Below are positions 19,197 through 29,328 of a DNA stretch of 36,777 nt, piece after piece (positions within the stretch are counted from its first letter, which is position 1; every line of letters starts with the position of its first letter). The DNA lies in the NCBI GenBank assembly GCA_017474285.1, contig JAFVHT010000056.1:1-36777 (forward strand), given 5' to 3'. Both the position numbers and the translations under genes were made by a program. The notes under the pieces were generated by a model, which was not told where the DNA came from, searched no databases, and saw only the letters and a program-made list of their open reading frames with translations. The DNA is from Acetobacter sp. (GTDB lineage: Bacteria; Pseudomonadota; Alphaproteobacteria; Acetobacterales; Acetobacteraceae).

Positions 19197-19348
19197 GTAA
19201 ATCAGGAGAATATTCTCAAGGGGTTCCGTAAAGGTTAGCATGTGGCAAACTTTTTACGGTTAGAGTGTCGGATGTTATTGTTTTTAGAATAAATGGGTTA
19301 ATGTCCGACGGGTTTACTGATTGAATTGTGTAGGGATTAAAAAGGCGT
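19197..19348 (+). promoter_or_regulatory. Structured leader of rpsL
   Basis: Three inverted repeats lie in this leader: the palindrome GAGAATATTCTC (19206-19217); CCGTAAA (19226-19232) with TTTACGG (19253-19259); and GTCGGA (19267-19272) with TCCGAC (19304-19309). Such density suggests a folded leader, possibly a feedback site for S7 or S12, but no known leader family was recognised. Confidence 0.5.
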
Positions 19349-19720
19349 ATGCCAACGATAAATCAGCTTATTGCGGGCGGGCGTAAACCTGCTGTAAAGC
19401 GTAATAAAGTTCCTGCTTTGCAGGGGTGCCCTCAAAGACGTGGGGTGTGTACACGCGTTTATACAACAACGCCAAAAAAACCAAATTCCGCGTTGCGTAA
19501 GGTTGCTAAAGTTCGTCTCACGAGCGGTTATGAAGTGGTGAGTTATATTCCTGGGGAAGGTCACAACCTTCAAGAGCACAGTGTTGTTCTTATTCGTGGT
19601 GGTCGTGTTAAAGACTTACCAGGTGTTCGTTACCATATTCTCCGTGGTGTTCTTGATACGCAGGGGATTGCTAAACGGCGTCAACGGCGGTCATTATATG
19701 GCGCTAAGCGTCCAAAATAA
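19349..19720 (+). CDS. rpsL: 30S ribosomal protein S12
   Basis: Decoding-centre protein of the small subunit, 123 residues. The motif [19 protein letters not shown] holds Lys43, and [13 protein letters not shown] holds Lys88 and Asp89. Both lysines are the wild-type residues whose change gives streptomycin resistance, so the sequence predicts sensitivity at this locus. The ATG follows an AAAAAGG site. First gene of the str operon, behind its own promoter and structured leader, and 19 nt before rpsG. Confidence 0.99.
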   Translation: MPTINQLIAGGRKPAVKRNKVPALQGCPQRRGVCTRVYTTTPKKPNSALRKVAKVRLTSGYEVVSYIPGEGHNLQEHSVVLIRGGRVKDLPGVRYHILRGVLDTQGIAKRRQRRSLYGAKRPK

Positions 19721-19727
19721 GGAGTGA

Positions 19728-20216
<489 letters not shown>

Positions 20217-20303
20217 TAAAGGTCTCTTGGTGTTCATCGTTAGGGTGGCGGTGAACTTATTAACAACTAGGTCTGGATCTCTGGATCAGTTAAGGAGTAG
20301 ATA
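20217..20303 (+). other. rpsG-tuf gap where fusA would be expected
   Basis: An 87-nt spacer with one stem, GTTCATC (20232-20238) with GGTGAAC (20250-20256), and the tuf AAGGAG site at 20292-20297. No trace of fusA coding sequence is seen, so any deletion is clean. Confidence 0.6.
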
Positions 20304-21494
20304 ATGGCTAAAGCTAAGTTTGAGCGGACAAAACCGCACTGCAATATTGGTACAATTGGTCACGTTGACCATGGAAAAACTTCTCTTACAGCGGCGATCA
20401 CAAAGACGTTAGCAAAAAAAGGTGGGGCTGAATTTAAGGCGTATGATCAGATTGACGCTGCACCAGAAGAACGCGCACGTGGTATTACGATTTCTACTGC
20501 TCACGTTGAGTATGAGACTGAAAAACGCCACTATGCCCATGTTGACTGCCCTGGACATGCCGACTATGTTAAAAACATGATCACGGGTGCGGCGCAGATG
20601 GATGGAGCAATTTTGGTTGTTTCTGCGGCTGATGGTCCAATGCCTCAAACACGTGAGCATATTCTTTTGGCACGTCAGGTCGGTGTGCCTGCGTTGGTGG
20701 TCTTTCTTAACAAAGTTGACCAAGTTGACGATCCTGAATTGCTTGAGTTGGTTGAAATGGAAGTTCGTGAACTTCTTTCTTCTTATGACTTCCCGGGTGA
20801 TGAAATACCGATCATTAAAGGGTCTGCTCTTGCAACATTAGAAGATGGCGATCCTGAAATTGGTGAAAACCGTGTTTTGGATCTGATGGATGCAGTTGAT
20901 GCCTATATTCCACAACCTGAAAGACCGATTGATCGTCCGTTCTTGATGCCGATTGAAGACGTGTTCTCGATTTCTGGTCGTGGTACTGTTGTGACAGGGC
21001 GTGTTGAGCGTGGTTGCATCAATGTTGGTGACGAAGTTGAAATTGTTGGTTTACGTCCAACAACTAAAACAACGGTTACTGGTGTTGAAATGTTCCGTAA
21101 GCTTCTTGATCGTGGTGAAGCGGGTGATAACATTGGTGCATTGCTTCGTGGTACAAAACGTGAAGAAGTTGAACGTGGGCAAGTTTTGGCAAAACCAGGT
21201 TCTATTACACCCCATAAGAAGTTTAAAGCTGAGGCGTATATTTTAACAAAAGAAGAAGGTGGACGTCATACACCGTTCTTTACAAATTATCGTCCTCAGT
21301 TCTACTTCCGTACAACAGATGTTACAGGCGTTGTTCATCTCCCAGAAGGGGTTGAGATGGTTATGCCTGGCGATAACTGCACCATTGAAGTTGAGTTGAT
21401 TGCTCCGATTGCTATGGATGAAGGCTTACGTTTCGCTATTCGCGAAGGTGGGCGTACCGTTGGCGCGGGTGTTGTTGCCTCGATTATTGAGTAA
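20304..21494 (+). CDS. tuf: Elongation factor Tu
   Basis: GTPase that carries aminoacyl-tRNA to the ribosome, 396 residues. The G1 motif GHVDHGKT (19-26), switch I RGITIS with Thr62, G3 DCPGH (81-85) and G4 NKVD (136-139) are present, followed by domains 2 and 3 ([17 protein letters not shown] to the C-terminal VASIIE). The ATG has AAGGAG 6 nt upstream. It lies between rpsG and rpsJ, as in the alphaproteobacterial str-S10 junction. Whether a second tuf copy exists cannot be seen here. Confidence 0.99.
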   Translation: MAKAKFERTKPHCNIGTIGHVDHGKTSLTAAITKTLAKKGGAEFKAYDQIDAAPEERARGITISTAHVEYETEKRHYAHVDCPGHADYVKNMITGAAQMDGAILVVSAADGPMPQTREHILLARQVGVPALVVFLNKVDQVDDPELLELVEMEVRELLSSYDFPGDEIPIIKGSALATLEDGDPEIGENRVLDLMDAVDAYIPQPERPIDRPFLMPIEDVFSISGRGTVVTGRVERGCINVGDEVEIVGLRPTTKTTVTGVEMFRKLLDRGEAGDNIGALLRGTKREEVERGQVLAKPGSITPHKKFKAEAYILTKEEGGRHTPFFTNYRPQFYFRTTDVTGVVHLPEGVEMVMPGDNCTIEVELIAPIAMDEGLRFAIREGGRTVGAGVVASIIE

Positions 21495-21511
21495 TGAAAA
21501 TAAAAACCTTA

Positions 21512-21544
21512 AAAGGCTCTTCTGACTTTGTCGGTGGAGCCTTT
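21512..21544 (+). other. Hairpin in the tuf-rpsJ gap
   Basis: AAAGGCTC (21512-21519) pairs exactly with GAGCCTTT (21537-21544) around a 17-nt loop. A T-run is lacking, so it is more likely a control or processing hairpin at the start of the S10 block than a full terminator. Confidence 0.45.
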
Positions 21545-21570
21545 GGGTATGTTAAGTATTGGGCTAAAAT

Positions 21571-21879
21571 ATGGACAGCCAAAATATTCGTATTCGCTTG
21601 AAAGCATATGATCATCGTGTGCTTGATAGTAGTACAAGGGAAATCGTGAATACAGCAAAGCGTACAGGAGCACAGGTTCGTGGGCCTATTCCATTGCCGA
21701 CGCATATTGAACGCTTTACAGTAAATCGTTCTCCTCATGTCGACAAGAAAAGTCGTGAGCAGTTTGAAATTCGCACTCATCGACGTTTGCTTGATATTGT
21801 TGAGCCTACTCCGCAGACCGTGGATGCTCTTATGAAGCTCGATCTCGCTACAGGCGTAGATGTTGAGATCAAACTTTAA
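21571..21879 (+). CDS. rpsJ: 30S ribosomal protein S10 (NusE)
   Basis: Small-subunit head protein that also acts as NusE in transcription antitermination with NusB. The 102 residues match the family, with [15 protein letters not shown] at the start and the loop around [29 protein letters not shown]. The ATG lacks a strong ribosome-binding site, suggesting weak initiation or coupling to the hairpin upstream. It opens the S10 block and lies 11 nt before rplC. Confidence 0.99.
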   Translation: MDSQNIRIRLKAYDHRVLDSSTREIVNTAKRTGAQVRGPIPLPTHIERFTVNRSPHVDKKSREQFEIRTHRRLLDIVEPTPQTVDALMKLDLATGVDVEIKL

Positions 21880-21890
21880 GGATCCAGACG

Positions 21891-22574
21891 ATGCGTACCG
21901 GATTGATTACAAGAAAATTGGGTATGTCCCGATTATTTAAGGAAGATGGCACTCATGTGCCTGTAACACTGCTTCATGTTGATGATGTGCAGGTTGTAGA
22001 TGTTCGTACTCAAGAACGTGACGGATATGTTGCTGTTCAATTGGGTTCAGGACAAGCAAAACTAAAAAATGTTACAAAGCCTAATCAGGGTCATTTCACC
22101 CGTGTAGGTGTACCCCCTAAAAAAGTGCTTCGTGAGTTCCGTGTTGCTGAAGATGCCACGTTAGAAATTGGTTCTAAACTTTCTGCAGCCCATTTTGTTG
22201 TTGGTCAGAAAGTTGATGTGACGGGCACAAGTAAAGGTAAAGGTTTTTCTGGCGCTATGAAGCGTTGGAACTTTGCAGGGCTTGAAGCAACCCATGGTGT
22301 TTCTATTTCACATAGGTCGCATGGTTCGACGGGTAATCGTCAAGACCCTGGTAAAACGTTTAAGAATAAAAAAATGGCTGGTCATTTAGGCCATGAGCGT
22401 ATAACGACTTTGAATCTAGAGATTGCGGCGATTGATCAAGAAAAAAATATTATTGTCGTTCGCGGTGCCGTACCGGGAGCAAAGGGTAGTATCGTTTTAG
22501 TTCGTGATGCGCTTAAATCGGCACGTCGTACGGATCTGCCTTATCCGGCAGGTCTTGTGAAAGCGGAGGGTTAA
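21891..22574 (+). CDS. rplC: 50S ribosomal protein L3
   Basis: Early-assembly protein whose long loop reaches towards the peptidyl transferase centre; 227 residues, as in other alphaproteobacteria. The loop signature [21 protein letters not shown] and [21 protein letters not shown] are intact (about residues 123-160). The ATG follows AAGGA at 8 nt. Only 4 nt separate its stop from rplD, so translation is coupled. Confidence 0.99.
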   Translation: MRTGLITRKLGMSRLFKEDGTHVPVTLLHVDDVQVVDVRTQERDGYVAVQLGSGQAKLKNVTKPNQGHFTRVGVPPKKVLREFRVAEDATLEIGSKLSAAHFVVGQKVDVTGTSKGKGFSGAMKRWNFAGLEATHGVSISHRSHGSTGNRQDPGKTFKNKKMAGHLGHERITTLNLEIAAIDQEKNIIVVRGAVPGAKGSIVLVRDALKSARRTDLPYPAGLVKAEG

Positions 22575-22578
22575 GAGC

Positions 22579-23193
22579 ATGGAAATCGAAGTGAGAACAC
22601 TTGATAATAGTGTTGTTGGCTCTCTTGTGTTACCTGAACATATTTTCGCCATTGCTCCTCGTTCTGATATTATGGCGCGGGTTGTTCATTGGCAGCTTGC
22701 AAAACGTCGTGCTGGCACACACAAGGTAAAAGGGATGGGGGAAGTTTCTGGAACAACCAAGAAACCCTATCGTCAGAAAGGGACGGGTAACGCTCGTCAA
22801 GGCTCTTTACGTGCACCACAATATCGTACTGGTGGTATTGTGCATGGGCCTGTTGTTCGTGACCATGGTTACGATCTTCCTAAAAAAGTGCGTCGTTTAG
22901 GTTTGCTTTCTGCGCTTTCCCAGAAAAAACAAGAGAGTAAACTTATTGTTTTAGACTCCGCCTCTGGTGTTGAAAAAACAAGCGAATTAGCTAAAAAGCT
23001 GAAAAATTTTAGCTTAAGTTCTGCTTTGATTATTGATCATATCGTTGATGAAGGCTTTTCACGGGCTGTACGCAATCTCTCGCGTATTGATGTTATACCC
23101 GTTATTGGTGCTAATGTGTATGATATTCTTAATCATGAAACGCTTGTTATTACGCGGGCTGGTCTTGCAGGCTTAGAGGAGCGTTTGGCATGA
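22579..23193 (+). CDS. rplD: 50S ribosomal protein L4
   Basis: Lines part of the peptide exit tunnel; in E. coli it is also the repressor of the S10 operon. At 204 residues it is full length. The tunnel loop is recognisable as [20 protein letters not shown] with [17 protein letters not shown] (about residues 45-75). Its start has GGAGGG within the end of rplC. Its stop overlaps the rplW start by 4 nt (ATGA). Confidence 0.99.
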   Translation: MEIEVRTLDNSVVGSLVLPEHIFAIAPRSDIMARVVHWQLAKRRAGTHKVKGMGEVSGTTKKPYRQKGTGNARQGSLRAPQYRTGGIVHGPVVRDHGYDLPKKVRRLGLLSALSQKKQESKLIVLDSASGVEKTSELAKKLKNFSLSSALIIDHIVDEGFSRAVRNLSRIDVIPVIGANVYDILNHETLVITRAGLAGLEERLA

Positions 23194-23528
23194 GTGATAC
23201 GTCGATGACAAACAAGAAGAAAAATCATTCTCTTTCAAAAGAGGTGTTGTACGATGTTCTTCGTGCCCCTGTGACGACTGAGAAATCAACGATTTTGTCT
23301 GAAAAAAATCAAATTGTTTTCAGAGTGCCTTTATGGGCGAGTAAACCTGAAATTAAGGCAGCCGTAGAAATGTTGTTTGGAGTAAAAGTTCTACGTGTGA
23401 ATACCCTTGTCCAGAAAGGGAAACTTAAACGTTTTAGAGGGCGTTTAGGGCGGCGTTCAGACGAAAAGAAAGCGTTTGTACACCTTGCTGATGGTCAGTC
23501 TGTTGATCTAACGGCGAAATTGGCGTAA
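23190..23528 (+). CDS. rplW: 50S ribosomal protein L23
   Basis: Sits at the tunnel exit and is the docking site for trigger factor and SRP. It has 112 residues with an N-terminal extension of roughly 15 residues rich in Lys, Ser and Asn before the conserved core ([44 protein letters not shown]). GAGGAG before the overlapping ATG supports this start, although an ATG at 23205 (MTNKKK) is a shorter option. It is translationally coupled to rplD. Confidence 0.98.
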   Translation: MSDTSMTNKKKNHSLSKEVLYDVLRAPVTTEKSTILSEKNQIVFRVPLWASKPEIKAAVEMLFGVKVLRVNTLVQKGKLKRFRGRLGRRSDEKKAFVHLADGQSVDLTAKLA

Positions 23529-23541
23529 TCAGGAGGGAGAA

Positions 23542-24372
23542 ATGGCACTAAAGCACTTTAATCCTGTAACACCCAGCTTGCGTGGTACAGTTCTTATTGA
23601 TCGTAAAGATCTGTGGAAAGGCAAACCCCTTAAGTCCTTAACAGAAGGGAAGAATAAGACCGGTGGTCGTAATAACAACGGTCGTATTACTTCACGTTTC
23701 CGCGGGGGTGGGCATAAGCAATCTTATCGTTATATTGATTTCAAACGTCGTAAGTTTGATGTTGTCGGTACTGTTGAACGTTTGGAATATGATCCGAATC
23801 GGACAGCTTTTATTGCACTCATCAAATACGAAGACGGGCAATTTGATTATGTTCTTGCGCCCCAACGTTTAAAAGTGGGCGATCAGATTATTTCTGGTAC
23901 TTCCGTGGATATTAAACCAGGTAACGCTATGCCTTTAGCCTCGATTCCTGTGGGTACTATTATCCATAATATAGAGCTTAAAAGTGGTGCAGGTGGTAAA
24001 TTAGCACGTTCTGCTGGGGCATATGCGCAATTAGTTGGTAAAGATTCCGGTTACGCGCAAATCAAATTGCGTTCTGGAGAGTTGCGCGTTGTGCGGAGTG
24101 AGTGTATGGCAACGGTTGGTGCTGTTTCTAATCCTGATAATATGAATCAGCATATTGGGAAAGCAGGGCGTTCCCGTTGGCTTGGTTGTCGTCCACATAA
24201 CCGTGGTGTTGTTATGAACCCTGTCGATCACCCGCATGGTGGTGGTGAAGGGCGTACTTCTGGTGGGCGTCATCCTGTGACACCGTGGGGTAAACCAACG
24301 AAAGGCTATAAAACCCGTGTTAACAGACGGACCGATAGTTTGATTATTCGCCGTCGGAAGACTGGTAAATAA
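23542..24372 (+). CDS. rplB: 50S ribosomal protein L2
   Basis: One of the most conserved 50S proteins, needed for peptidyl transferase activity and subunit joining. At 276 residues it is standard. [20 protein letters not shown] near the start, and the C-terminal [21 protein letters not shown] with the essential His in NPVDHPHG, are intact. An ideal AGGAGG lies 6 nt before the ATG. It follows rplW by 13 nt and precedes rpsS by 13 nt. Confidence 0.99.
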   Translation: MALKHFNPVTPSLRGTVLIDRKDLWKGKPLKSLTEGKNKTGGRNNNGRITSRFRGGGHKQSYRYIDFKRRKFDVVGTVERLEYDPNRTAFIALIKYEDGQFDYVLAPQRLKVGDQIISGTSVDIKPGNAMPLASIPVGTIIHNIELKSGAGGKLARSAGAYAQLVGKDSGYAQIKLRSGELRVVRSECMATVGAVSNPDNMNQHIGKAGRSRWLGCRPHNRGVVMNPVDHPHGGGEGRTSGGRHPVTPWGKPTKGYKTRVNRRTDSLIIRRRKTGK

Positions 24373-24385
24373 GAGGTAAGAGAAA

Positions 24386-24664
24386 ATGGCACGTTCAGTC
24401 TGGAAAGGTCCGTTTGTTGATGGGTATCTTCTACGTAAAGCAGAAGCCTCTCGTGCATCGGGACGAAATGAAGTCATCAAAATTTGGTCACGTCGTTCTA
24501 CGATTCTTCCCCAATTTGTGGGCTTGACATTTGGGGTCTATAATGGTCATAAATTCTTACCCGTACATGTAACGGAGAATATGGTTGGCCATAAATTTGG
24601 TGAATTTTCTCCGACCCGTACATTTTACGGGCATGGTGCTGATAAAAAATCCAAACGGGGCTGA
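24386..24664 (+). CDS. rpsS: 30S ribosomal protein S19
   Basis: Head protein of the small subunit that contacts S13 and the A-site tRNA region; 92 residues. The core [37 protein letters not shown] and [15 protein letters not shown] is complete. AGAGG lies upstream of the ATG. It ends in TGA, 7 nt before rplV. One of several genes here ending in TGA, which shows that TGA is read as stop in this genome. Confidence 0.99.
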   Translation: MARSVWKGPFVDGYLLRKAEASRASGRNEVIKIWSRRSTILPQFVGLTFGVYNGHKFLPVHVTENMVGHKFGEFSPTRTFYGHGADKKSKRG

Positions 24665-24671
24665 TATATAA

Positions 24672-25082
24672 ATGAGTAAGTCAAAACGTCTTCGCACGTT
24701 ATCGGAAACAGAGGCACAGGCCATTACGCGTAATATCCGCGTAAGCCCGCGTAAGTTGAATCTCGTTGCCGCATTGATTCGTAATAAACCTGTTTCTCAA
24801 GCGGTTGCGCTCTTAACTTTTTCTAAACGTCGTATTGCACGGCAAGTTAAGAAAACCTTAGAAAGTGCCATTGCTAATGCTGAAAATAATCATCAATTGA
24901 ATGTTGATCAGTTAGTGGTTAGCGTAGCAGATGTGGGCAAATCTATTGTTATGCGTCGTTTCCACGCGCGTGGTCGTGGTCGTTCTGCGCGTATTGAGAA
25001 ATTTTTTAGCCATTTGAAGATCGTCGTGGCAGAACATGCCTCGAAATCTGATGTGGCGTCTTCCGAACAGAAGGTGGCCTAA
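24672..25082 (+). CDS. rplV: 50S ribosomal protein L22
   Basis: Its extended hairpin lines the exit tunnel where macrolides act. It has 136 residues with a conserved core ([55 protein letters not shown]) and short low-complexity tails at both ends, somewhat longer than the E. coli protein. The ribosome-binding site is weak, but the start lies 7 nt after rpsS, so translational coupling is likely. Confidence 0.98.
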   Translation: MSKSKRLRTLSETEAQAITRNIRVSPRKLNLVAALIRNKPVSQAVALLTFSKRRIARQVKKTLESAIANAENNHQLNVDQLVVSVADVGKSIVMRRFHARGRGRSARIEKFFSHLKIVVAEHASKSDVASSEQKVA

Positions 25083-25084
25083 AG

Positions 25085-25762
25085 ATGGGGCAAAAGGTTA
25101 ATCCAATTGGGTTGCGGCTTGGTATCAACCGTACTTGGGATAGTCGTTGGTATGCTGAGACGGATTATTCTGACCTTTTACATGAAGATCTTAAGTTGCG
25201 CCAATTTTTGCGTCGCAAATTAGCGGGGGCAGGCGTATCACGTGTTGTGATTGAACGATTGGTTAAAAAACCACGTGTTACAATATATGCAGCACGCCCA
25301 GGGGTTGTTATTGGTAAAAAAGGGCAGGATATTGATGTATTGCGCAAAGACCTTGCGCGTATGGCAAATACAGATGTCCAGTTGAATATTGTTGAGATTC
25401 GTAAGCCAGAAATTGATGCGACTTTAGTCGCTGAAAATATCGCTCAGCAGTTAGAACGTCGTGTTGCTTTTCGTCGTGCTATGAAGCGGGCTGTACAATC
25501 TGCCATGCGTCTTGGTGCACAAGGGATCCGAATCAACTGCTCTGGGCGCCTTGGTGGTGCTGAAATTGCCCGTGTTGAGTGGTATCGTGAAGGGCGTGTG
25601 CCGCTTCATACATTGCGCGCTAACATAGATTATGGTAGAGCAACAGCAATGACAACTTATGGGGCATGTGGTGTAAAAGTCTGGATCTTTAAAGGTGAGA
25701 TTTTTGCACACGATCCATTAGCACAGGATTTTCTGACAACTGAACAATCTGCTCAGCGTTAA
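25085..25762 (+). CDS. rpsC: 30S ribosomal protein S3
   Basis: Forms the mRNA entry channel with S4 and S5 and has helicase activity. It has 225 residues with the KH domain ([19 protein letters not shown], about residues 73-95) and C-terminal domain ([45 protein letters not shown]). It begins 2 nt after rplV behind GAAGG. It precedes rplP by 19 nt. Confidence 0.99.
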   Translation: MGQKVNPIGLRLGINRTWDSRWYAETDYSDLLHEDLKLRQFLRRKLAGAGVSRVVIERLVKKPRVTIYAARPGVVIGKKGQDIDVLRKDLARMANTDVQLNIVEIRKPEIDATLVAENIAQQLERRVAFRRAMKRAVQSAMRLGAQGIRINCSGRLGGAEIARVEWYREGRVPLHTLRANIDYGRATAMTTYGACGVKVWIFKGEIFAHDPLAQDFLTTEQSAQR

Positions 25763-25781
25763 GAGAGCGGGATAGAAGACA

Positions 25782-26197
25782 ATGCTTTCTCCAAAGAGAA
25801 CAAAATTTCGTAAAGCCCATAAAGGTCGTATTCACGGTCTGGCAAAGAGTGGTACAACTCTGAGTTTTGGTAATTTCGGTCTTAAGGCACTTGAACCTGA
25901 GAGGATTACGGCGCGGCAAATTGAAGCAGCGCGTCGGGCTGTGACACGTGCTATGAAGCGCGCGGGTCGTGTTTGGATTCGTATTTTCCTGATATTCCAG
26001 TATCAACAAAACCTGCTGAGGTGCGTATGGGCTCTGGTAAAGGGTCTCCGGAATATTGGGTAGCACGTGTAAAACCTGGTCGTATTTTGTTTGAGATTGA
26101 AGGGGTTTCTGCAGAATTAGCGCGTGAAGCGTTTGCTCTCGCTGCTGCGAAACTACCTATTAAAACTAAATTTGTGGCTAGGATTGGAGATTCTTAA
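25782..26197 (+). CDS. rplP: 50S ribosomal protein L16, with an apparent one-base frameshift
   Basis: Binds near the A site and 5S rRNA and is essential in bacteria. The first frame (from ATG at 25782) gives the correct L16 N-terminus through [11 protein letters not shown]. The remainder, [21 protein letters not shown] to KFVARIGDS, is in the -1 frame. One missing base in TTTTCC at 25984-25989 (most simply a third C) accounts for it. The corrected protein would be 138 residues, the normal length. The uncorrected first frame ends only at 26063 with unrelated residues. Because an intact L16 is needed for life, a sequence error, a very recent mutation or a second gene copy must be considered; programmed slippage is unlikely. 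Confidence 0.93.
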
Positions 26198-26198
26198 A

Positions 26199-26435
26199 AT
26201 GGCAAAAAAGCTTAAAGCAGCTGATTTGCGTGCAAAGACTTCCGATGAGTTAGAGACGCAGTTGCTTGAACTCAAGCGTGAGCAGCTTAATTTGCGTTTT
26301 CAGCGGGCAGTCGGTCAGAATGAGGCGCAAAGCCGTATTCGTACTGTTCGGCGTGATATTGCACGTATAAAAACGGTTATGACAGAAAAAGTAAAGTCGA
26401 CAGTAGAGGGATCATCCTCTACGGTTACTTCTTAA
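26199..26435 (+). CDS. rpmC: 50S ribosomal protein L29
   Basis: Small helical protein near the tunnel exit, next to L23. The ATG at 26199 starts 1 nt after the rplP stop and has TTGGAG upstream, giving 78 residues. The signature ELETQLLELKREQLNLRFQ, QNEAQSRIRTVRRDIARIKT is intact. Relatives are often 63-70 residues, and here a Ser/Thr-rich tail of about ten residues (VEGSSSTVTS) is added. An earlier in-frame opening inside rplP is not used. Confidence 0.97.
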   Translation: MAKKLKAADLRAKTSDELETQLLELKREQLNLRFQRAVGQNEAQSRIRTVRRDIARIKTVMTEKVKSTVEGSSSTVTS

Positions 26436-26447
26436 GGAGATGAACTA

Positions 26448-26711
26448 ATGCCAAGGCGGGTTCTGACGGGGCGTGTGACGAGCGATAAGATGGATAAGAC
26501 TGTGACGGTTCTTGTTCATCGTCGTGTTATGCATCCGCTCTATAAAAAATTTATTCGTCGCTCCAAAAAATATGCAGCGCATGACGAAGAAAATATTTGT
26601 AAAATAGGCGATACTGTCTCTATTGAAGAATGTCGCCCTATTTCACGGCGTAAAACGTGGACCGTTATTTCACGTAATGGTGACGCTGTGAATCGTTCTG
26701 TATCCAACTGA
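26448..26711 (+). CDS. rpsQ: 30S ribosomal protein S17
   Basis: Early 16S rRNA-binding protein, 87 residues with an OB fold. The motifs [27 protein letters not shown] and [20 protein letters not shown] are typical. AAGGAG lies 8 nt before the ATG. It ends in TGA, 14 nt before rplN. Translation appears independent of rpmC thanks to its strong site. Confidence 0.98.
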   Translation: MPRRVLTGRVTSDKMDKTVTVLVHRRVMHPLYKKFIRRSKKYAAHDEENICKIGDTVSIEECRPISRRKTWTVISRNGDAVNRSVSN

Positions 26712-26725
26712 AGGGTATTTAGATT

Positions 26726-27094
26726 ATGATCCATCCCGAGACCAACCTTGACGTTGCGGATAATTCTGGTGCACGTCAGGTGCAGTGCATCAAGGTGCTG
26801 GGCGGTTCCAAACGGAAATCTGCTTCGGTCGGCGACGTGATCGTCGTTTCCGTTAAAGATGCTATTCCCCGTGGAAAAGTTAAAAAAGGTGACGTTCATC
26901 AGGCGGTTATTGTAAGAACGTCTTATCCTGTGCGTAGACCTGATGGAAGTGCTATCCGTTTCGACCGTAATGCGGCAGTGCTTATTAACAAACAACAGGA
27001 ACCTATCGGTACACGTATTTTTGGACCTGTTGTGCGTGAGTTGCGCGCTAAAAAGTTTATGAAGATTATTTCTTTAGCGCCGGAGGTGCTGTAA
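26726..27094 (+). CDS. rplN: 50S ribosomal protein L14
   Basis: Part of the inter-subunit bridge B8 and the docking site for the silencing factor RsfS. The 122 residues match the family exactly, with [43 protein letters not shown] and the C-terminal [13 protein letters not shown]. It opens the spc block. Its stop TAA overlaps the rplX ATG by one base (TAATG), a classic coupled junction. Confidence 0.99.
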   Translation: MIHPETNLDVADNSGARQVQCIKVLGGSKRKSASVGDVIVVSVKDAIPRGKVKKGDVHQAVIVRTSYPVRRPDGSAIRFDRNAAVLINKQQEPIGTRIFGPVVRELRAKKFMKIISLAPEVL

Positions 27095-27423
27095 TGGCTG
27101 CCCGTATCAAAAAAGGTGACACAGTTTTTGTTATAAGCGGTTCTTCTAAAGGTATTCAAGGGGAAGTTTTAGAAGTCCGTCCAACAGAAATGCGTGCTGT
27201 TGTGCGTGGTGTTGCGATTGTAAAGCGTCATTCTCGCGCCCGTCGTGTTGGAGAAGAAAGTGGGATTATCCCTCGCGAGTCGTCTATCCATCTTTCTAAC
27301 TTAAAACTCGTTGACCCTGCTTCTAAAAAACCAACAAGAGTTGGTTTTAAGATTTTGGAAGAAAATGGTAAGAAAGTAAAAGTCCGCGTTGCTAAAGCGA
27401 CGGGTGAAGTGATTCGAGGTTAG
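27094..27423 (+). CDS. rplX: 50S ribosomal protein L24
   Basis: Assembly-initiator protein that binds the 5' end of 23S rRNA. At 109 residues it is normal, with the KOW motif near the start ([20 protein letters not shown]) and [13 protein letters not shown] in the middle. The ATG overlaps the rplN stop and has CCGGAGG upstream. It is followed after 9 nt by rplE. Confidence 0.98.
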   Translation: MAARIKKGDTVFVISGSSKGIQGEVLEVRPTEMRAVVRGVAIVKRHSRARRVGEESGIIPRESSIHLSNLKLVDPASKKPTRVGFKILEENGKKVKVRVAKATGEVIRG

Positions 27424-27432
27424 GAGTTATCA

Positions 27433-28002
27433 ATGACGATGCATAAAAAGACTCGTTCTCTTCCACGTCTTCAGCAACGTTATGAGGAAGAACTACGTCC
27501 CAAACTGAAAGAGCAGTTCGGTTATAAGAACGGTATGCAAGTGCCTAAACTTGAGAAAATCGTTTTGAATATGGGGGTTGGTGAAGCCGCTGCTGACCAG
27601 AAGAAACTTGATGCCGCTGTTGCAGAAATGGCGTTGATTGCAGGGCAGAAACCTGTTAAAACGTTAGCAAAAAAAGCGATTGCAGGTTTCAAAATCCGTG
27701 AAGGTTTGCCTATTGGCTGTAAAGTGACTTTACGTCGTACCAGAATGTATGAGTTTCTTGATCGTTTAGTCACGATTGCTATGCCGCGTATTCGTGATTT
27801 TAGAGGTTTGCCAGCTTCAAAGGGTTTTGATGGTCGTGGTAATTTTGCTTTTGGTTTGAAAGAGCAAATTGTTTTTCCAGAAATTGATTACGATAAAGTA
27901 GACAATATTCGTGGGATGGACATTATTTTTGTAACGACTGCAAAAACGAATAGTGAGGCTAAAGCGCTTTTGAAAGCGTTTGATCTTCCTTTTGTGGGGT
28001 AA
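27433..28002 (+). CDS. rplE: 50S ribosomal protein L5
   Basis: Central-protuberance protein that binds 5S rRNA and contacts the P-site tRNA. The 189 residues include [20 protein letters not shown]-like [33 protein letters not shown] and the C-terminal [23 protein letters not shown]. The start uses ATG at 27433 after TTAGGAG; ATG at 27439 is a near alternative. A 69-nt gap precedes rpsN. Confidence 0.98.
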   Translation: MTMHKKTRSLPRLQQRYEEELRPKLKEQFGYKNGMQVPKLEKIVLNMGVGEAAADQKKLDAAVAEMALIAGQKPVKTLAKKAIAGFKIREGLPIGCKVTLRRTRMYEFLDRLVTIAMPRIRDFRGLPASKGFDGRGNFAFGLKEQIVFPEIDYDKVDNIRGMDIIFVTTAKTNSEAKALLKAFDLPFVG

Positions 28003-28071
28003 TATAGGTTAAAACTGTAACATACGTTGGAAAACCGTCGAGGTTTTTCGAAAGGTTCCGGAGGTATTTAT

Positions 28072-28377
28072 ATGGCTAAAGCGTCTGCTGTCTTGCGTAA
28101 TGCAAAGCGTGCACGCATGGCAGCACGTGATAAAGAGAAACGTGCTGCTTTGAAAAATGTTATTATGGATCGTTCCTTACCTATGGAAGAACGATTTTCT
28201 GCTTCTCTCAAATTGGCTCAATTACCGCGTAATGGTTCGCGTGTTCGTGTGCGCTTGCGTTGTAAATTGACAGGTCGTTCACGCGGTAATTATCGTAAAT
28301 TTGAATTGTGCCGTGTTGCTTTTAGGGATTTGGCATCTTCTGGTCAAATTCCAGGGGTCGTTAAAGCTAGTTGGTAA
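28072..28377 (+). CDS. rpsN: 30S ribosomal protein S14
   Basis: Late-assembly protein of the small-subunit head. Starting at the ATG at 28072, which follows CCGGAGG, it has 101 residues, the length of the zinc-free long form. It lacks the CxxC pairs of the zinc form and ends with [30 protein letters not shown] residues. A longer in-frame opening from 28027 has no ribosome-binding site and is not family-like. Confidence 0.98.
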   Translation: MAKASAVLRNAKRARMAARDKEKRAALKNVIMDRSLPMEERFSASLKLAQLPRNGSRVRVRLRCKLTGRSRGNYRKFELCRVAFRDLASSGQIPGVVKASW

Positions 28378-28386
28378 GGACCTGGT

Positions 28387-28785
28387 ATGTCTCTTTCTGA
28401 TCCATTGGGTGATATGCTCACTCGTATTCGCAACGCGCAACGTGCGCGTCATGCCTCTTGTGTCGCGCCCGCTTCTAGATTGCGTATAAGCGTTCTTGAT
28501 GTTTTACAACGTGAAGGGTATATCCGCGGTTATAGATCCGAAGAAGTGCGTAAAGGGGTTACTCAGTTGCATATTGAGTTGAAATATGCCGAAGGTGAAC
28601 CCGTTATCCGGGAAATTCAGCGTATTTCTCGTCCTGGTCGTCGGGTTTACTCAAAAATAAAAGAGTTACCACGTATTTGTGCGGGGTTAGGGATTTCTAT
28701 TCTCTCTACACCGCGTGGCGTGCTTTCTGATATAGAGGCTAGAGCTGCTAATGTTGGTGGCGAAATCCTCTGTCGTGTGTTTTAG
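28387..28785 (+). CDS. rpsH: 30S ribosomal protein S8
   Basis: Binds helix 21 of 16S rRNA; in E. coli it also represses the spc operon by binding the rplE region of the mRNA. The 132 residues start with SLSDPLGDMLTRIRNAQ and end with ISILSTPRGVLSDIEAR...GGEILCRVF. A GGTAAGGA site overlaps the rpsN end. It is followed by rplF after 9 nt. Confidence 0.98.
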   Translation: MSLSDPLGDMLTRIRNAQRARHASCVAPASRLRISVLDVLQREGYIRGYRSEEVRKGVTQLHIELKYAEGEPVIREIQRISRPGRRVYSKIKELPRICAGLGISILSTPRGVLSDIEARAANVGGEILCRVF

Positions 28786-28794
28786 GGGGTATCC

Positions 28795-29328
28795 ATGTCG
28801 CGTGTAGGCAAATATCCTGTTGAAGTACCTTCGGGGGTTGTTGTTTCTGTTAAAGATGGCACATTCTTAGCAAAAGGGAAATTGGGAGAACTTTCATTAC
28901 CTGTTTCTGCCCACGTTGTGGTAGAGGTAAAAGATAATAAAGTTGTTGTGCAGCCTGTAGGTTCAACGAGTCAGGCGCGTATGATGTGGGGAACGACGCG
29001 CGCGCTCATTGCTTCGGCTATAAAAGGTGTTTCAGAGGGTTTTTCTAAAACTCTTGAAATTACTGGTACGGGTTATCGTGCTGCTGTGCAAGGGGCTAAT
29101 CTTGTTTTGAATCTTGGTTTTTCCCACGATGTTGTTTATCCAATTCCAAAGGGGATTAAAATTACAACGCCTCGCCCGACAGCTGTTGTTGTGGAAGGTA
29201 TTGATAAACAGAGAGTTGGACAAGTCGCCTTGGATATTCGGAATTATCGGAAACCTGAACCTTATAAAGGGAAAGGTGTGCGTTATGATACTGAAGTTAT
29301 CCGTCGTAAGGAAGGTAAGAAGAAATGA
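28795..29328 (+). CDS. rplF: 50S ribosomal protein L6
   Basis: Located near the sarcin-ricin loop and factor-binding site. The 177 residues carry two related folds, with [14 protein letters not shown] at the start and the C-terminal signature [27 protein letters not shown]. The ATG follows AGGGGG at about 5 nt. Its stop overlaps the rplR ATG by 4 nt (ATGA), so the pair is coupled. Confidence 0.99.
   Translation: MSRVGKYPVEVPSGVVVSVKDGTFLAKGKLGELSLPVSAHVVVEVKDNKVVVQPVGSTSQARMMWGTTRALIASAIKGVSEGFSKTLEITGTGYRAAVQGANLVLNLGFSHDVVYPIPKGIKITTPRPTAVVVEGIDKQRVGQVALDIRNYRKPEPYKGKGVRYDTEVIRRKEGKKK

Noticed and set aside
25984..26063. Programmed -1 frameshift in rplP
   Set aside because: There is no classical slippery heptamer and no nearby zero-frame stop, and such a device is unknown in L16. 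An indel is simpler.
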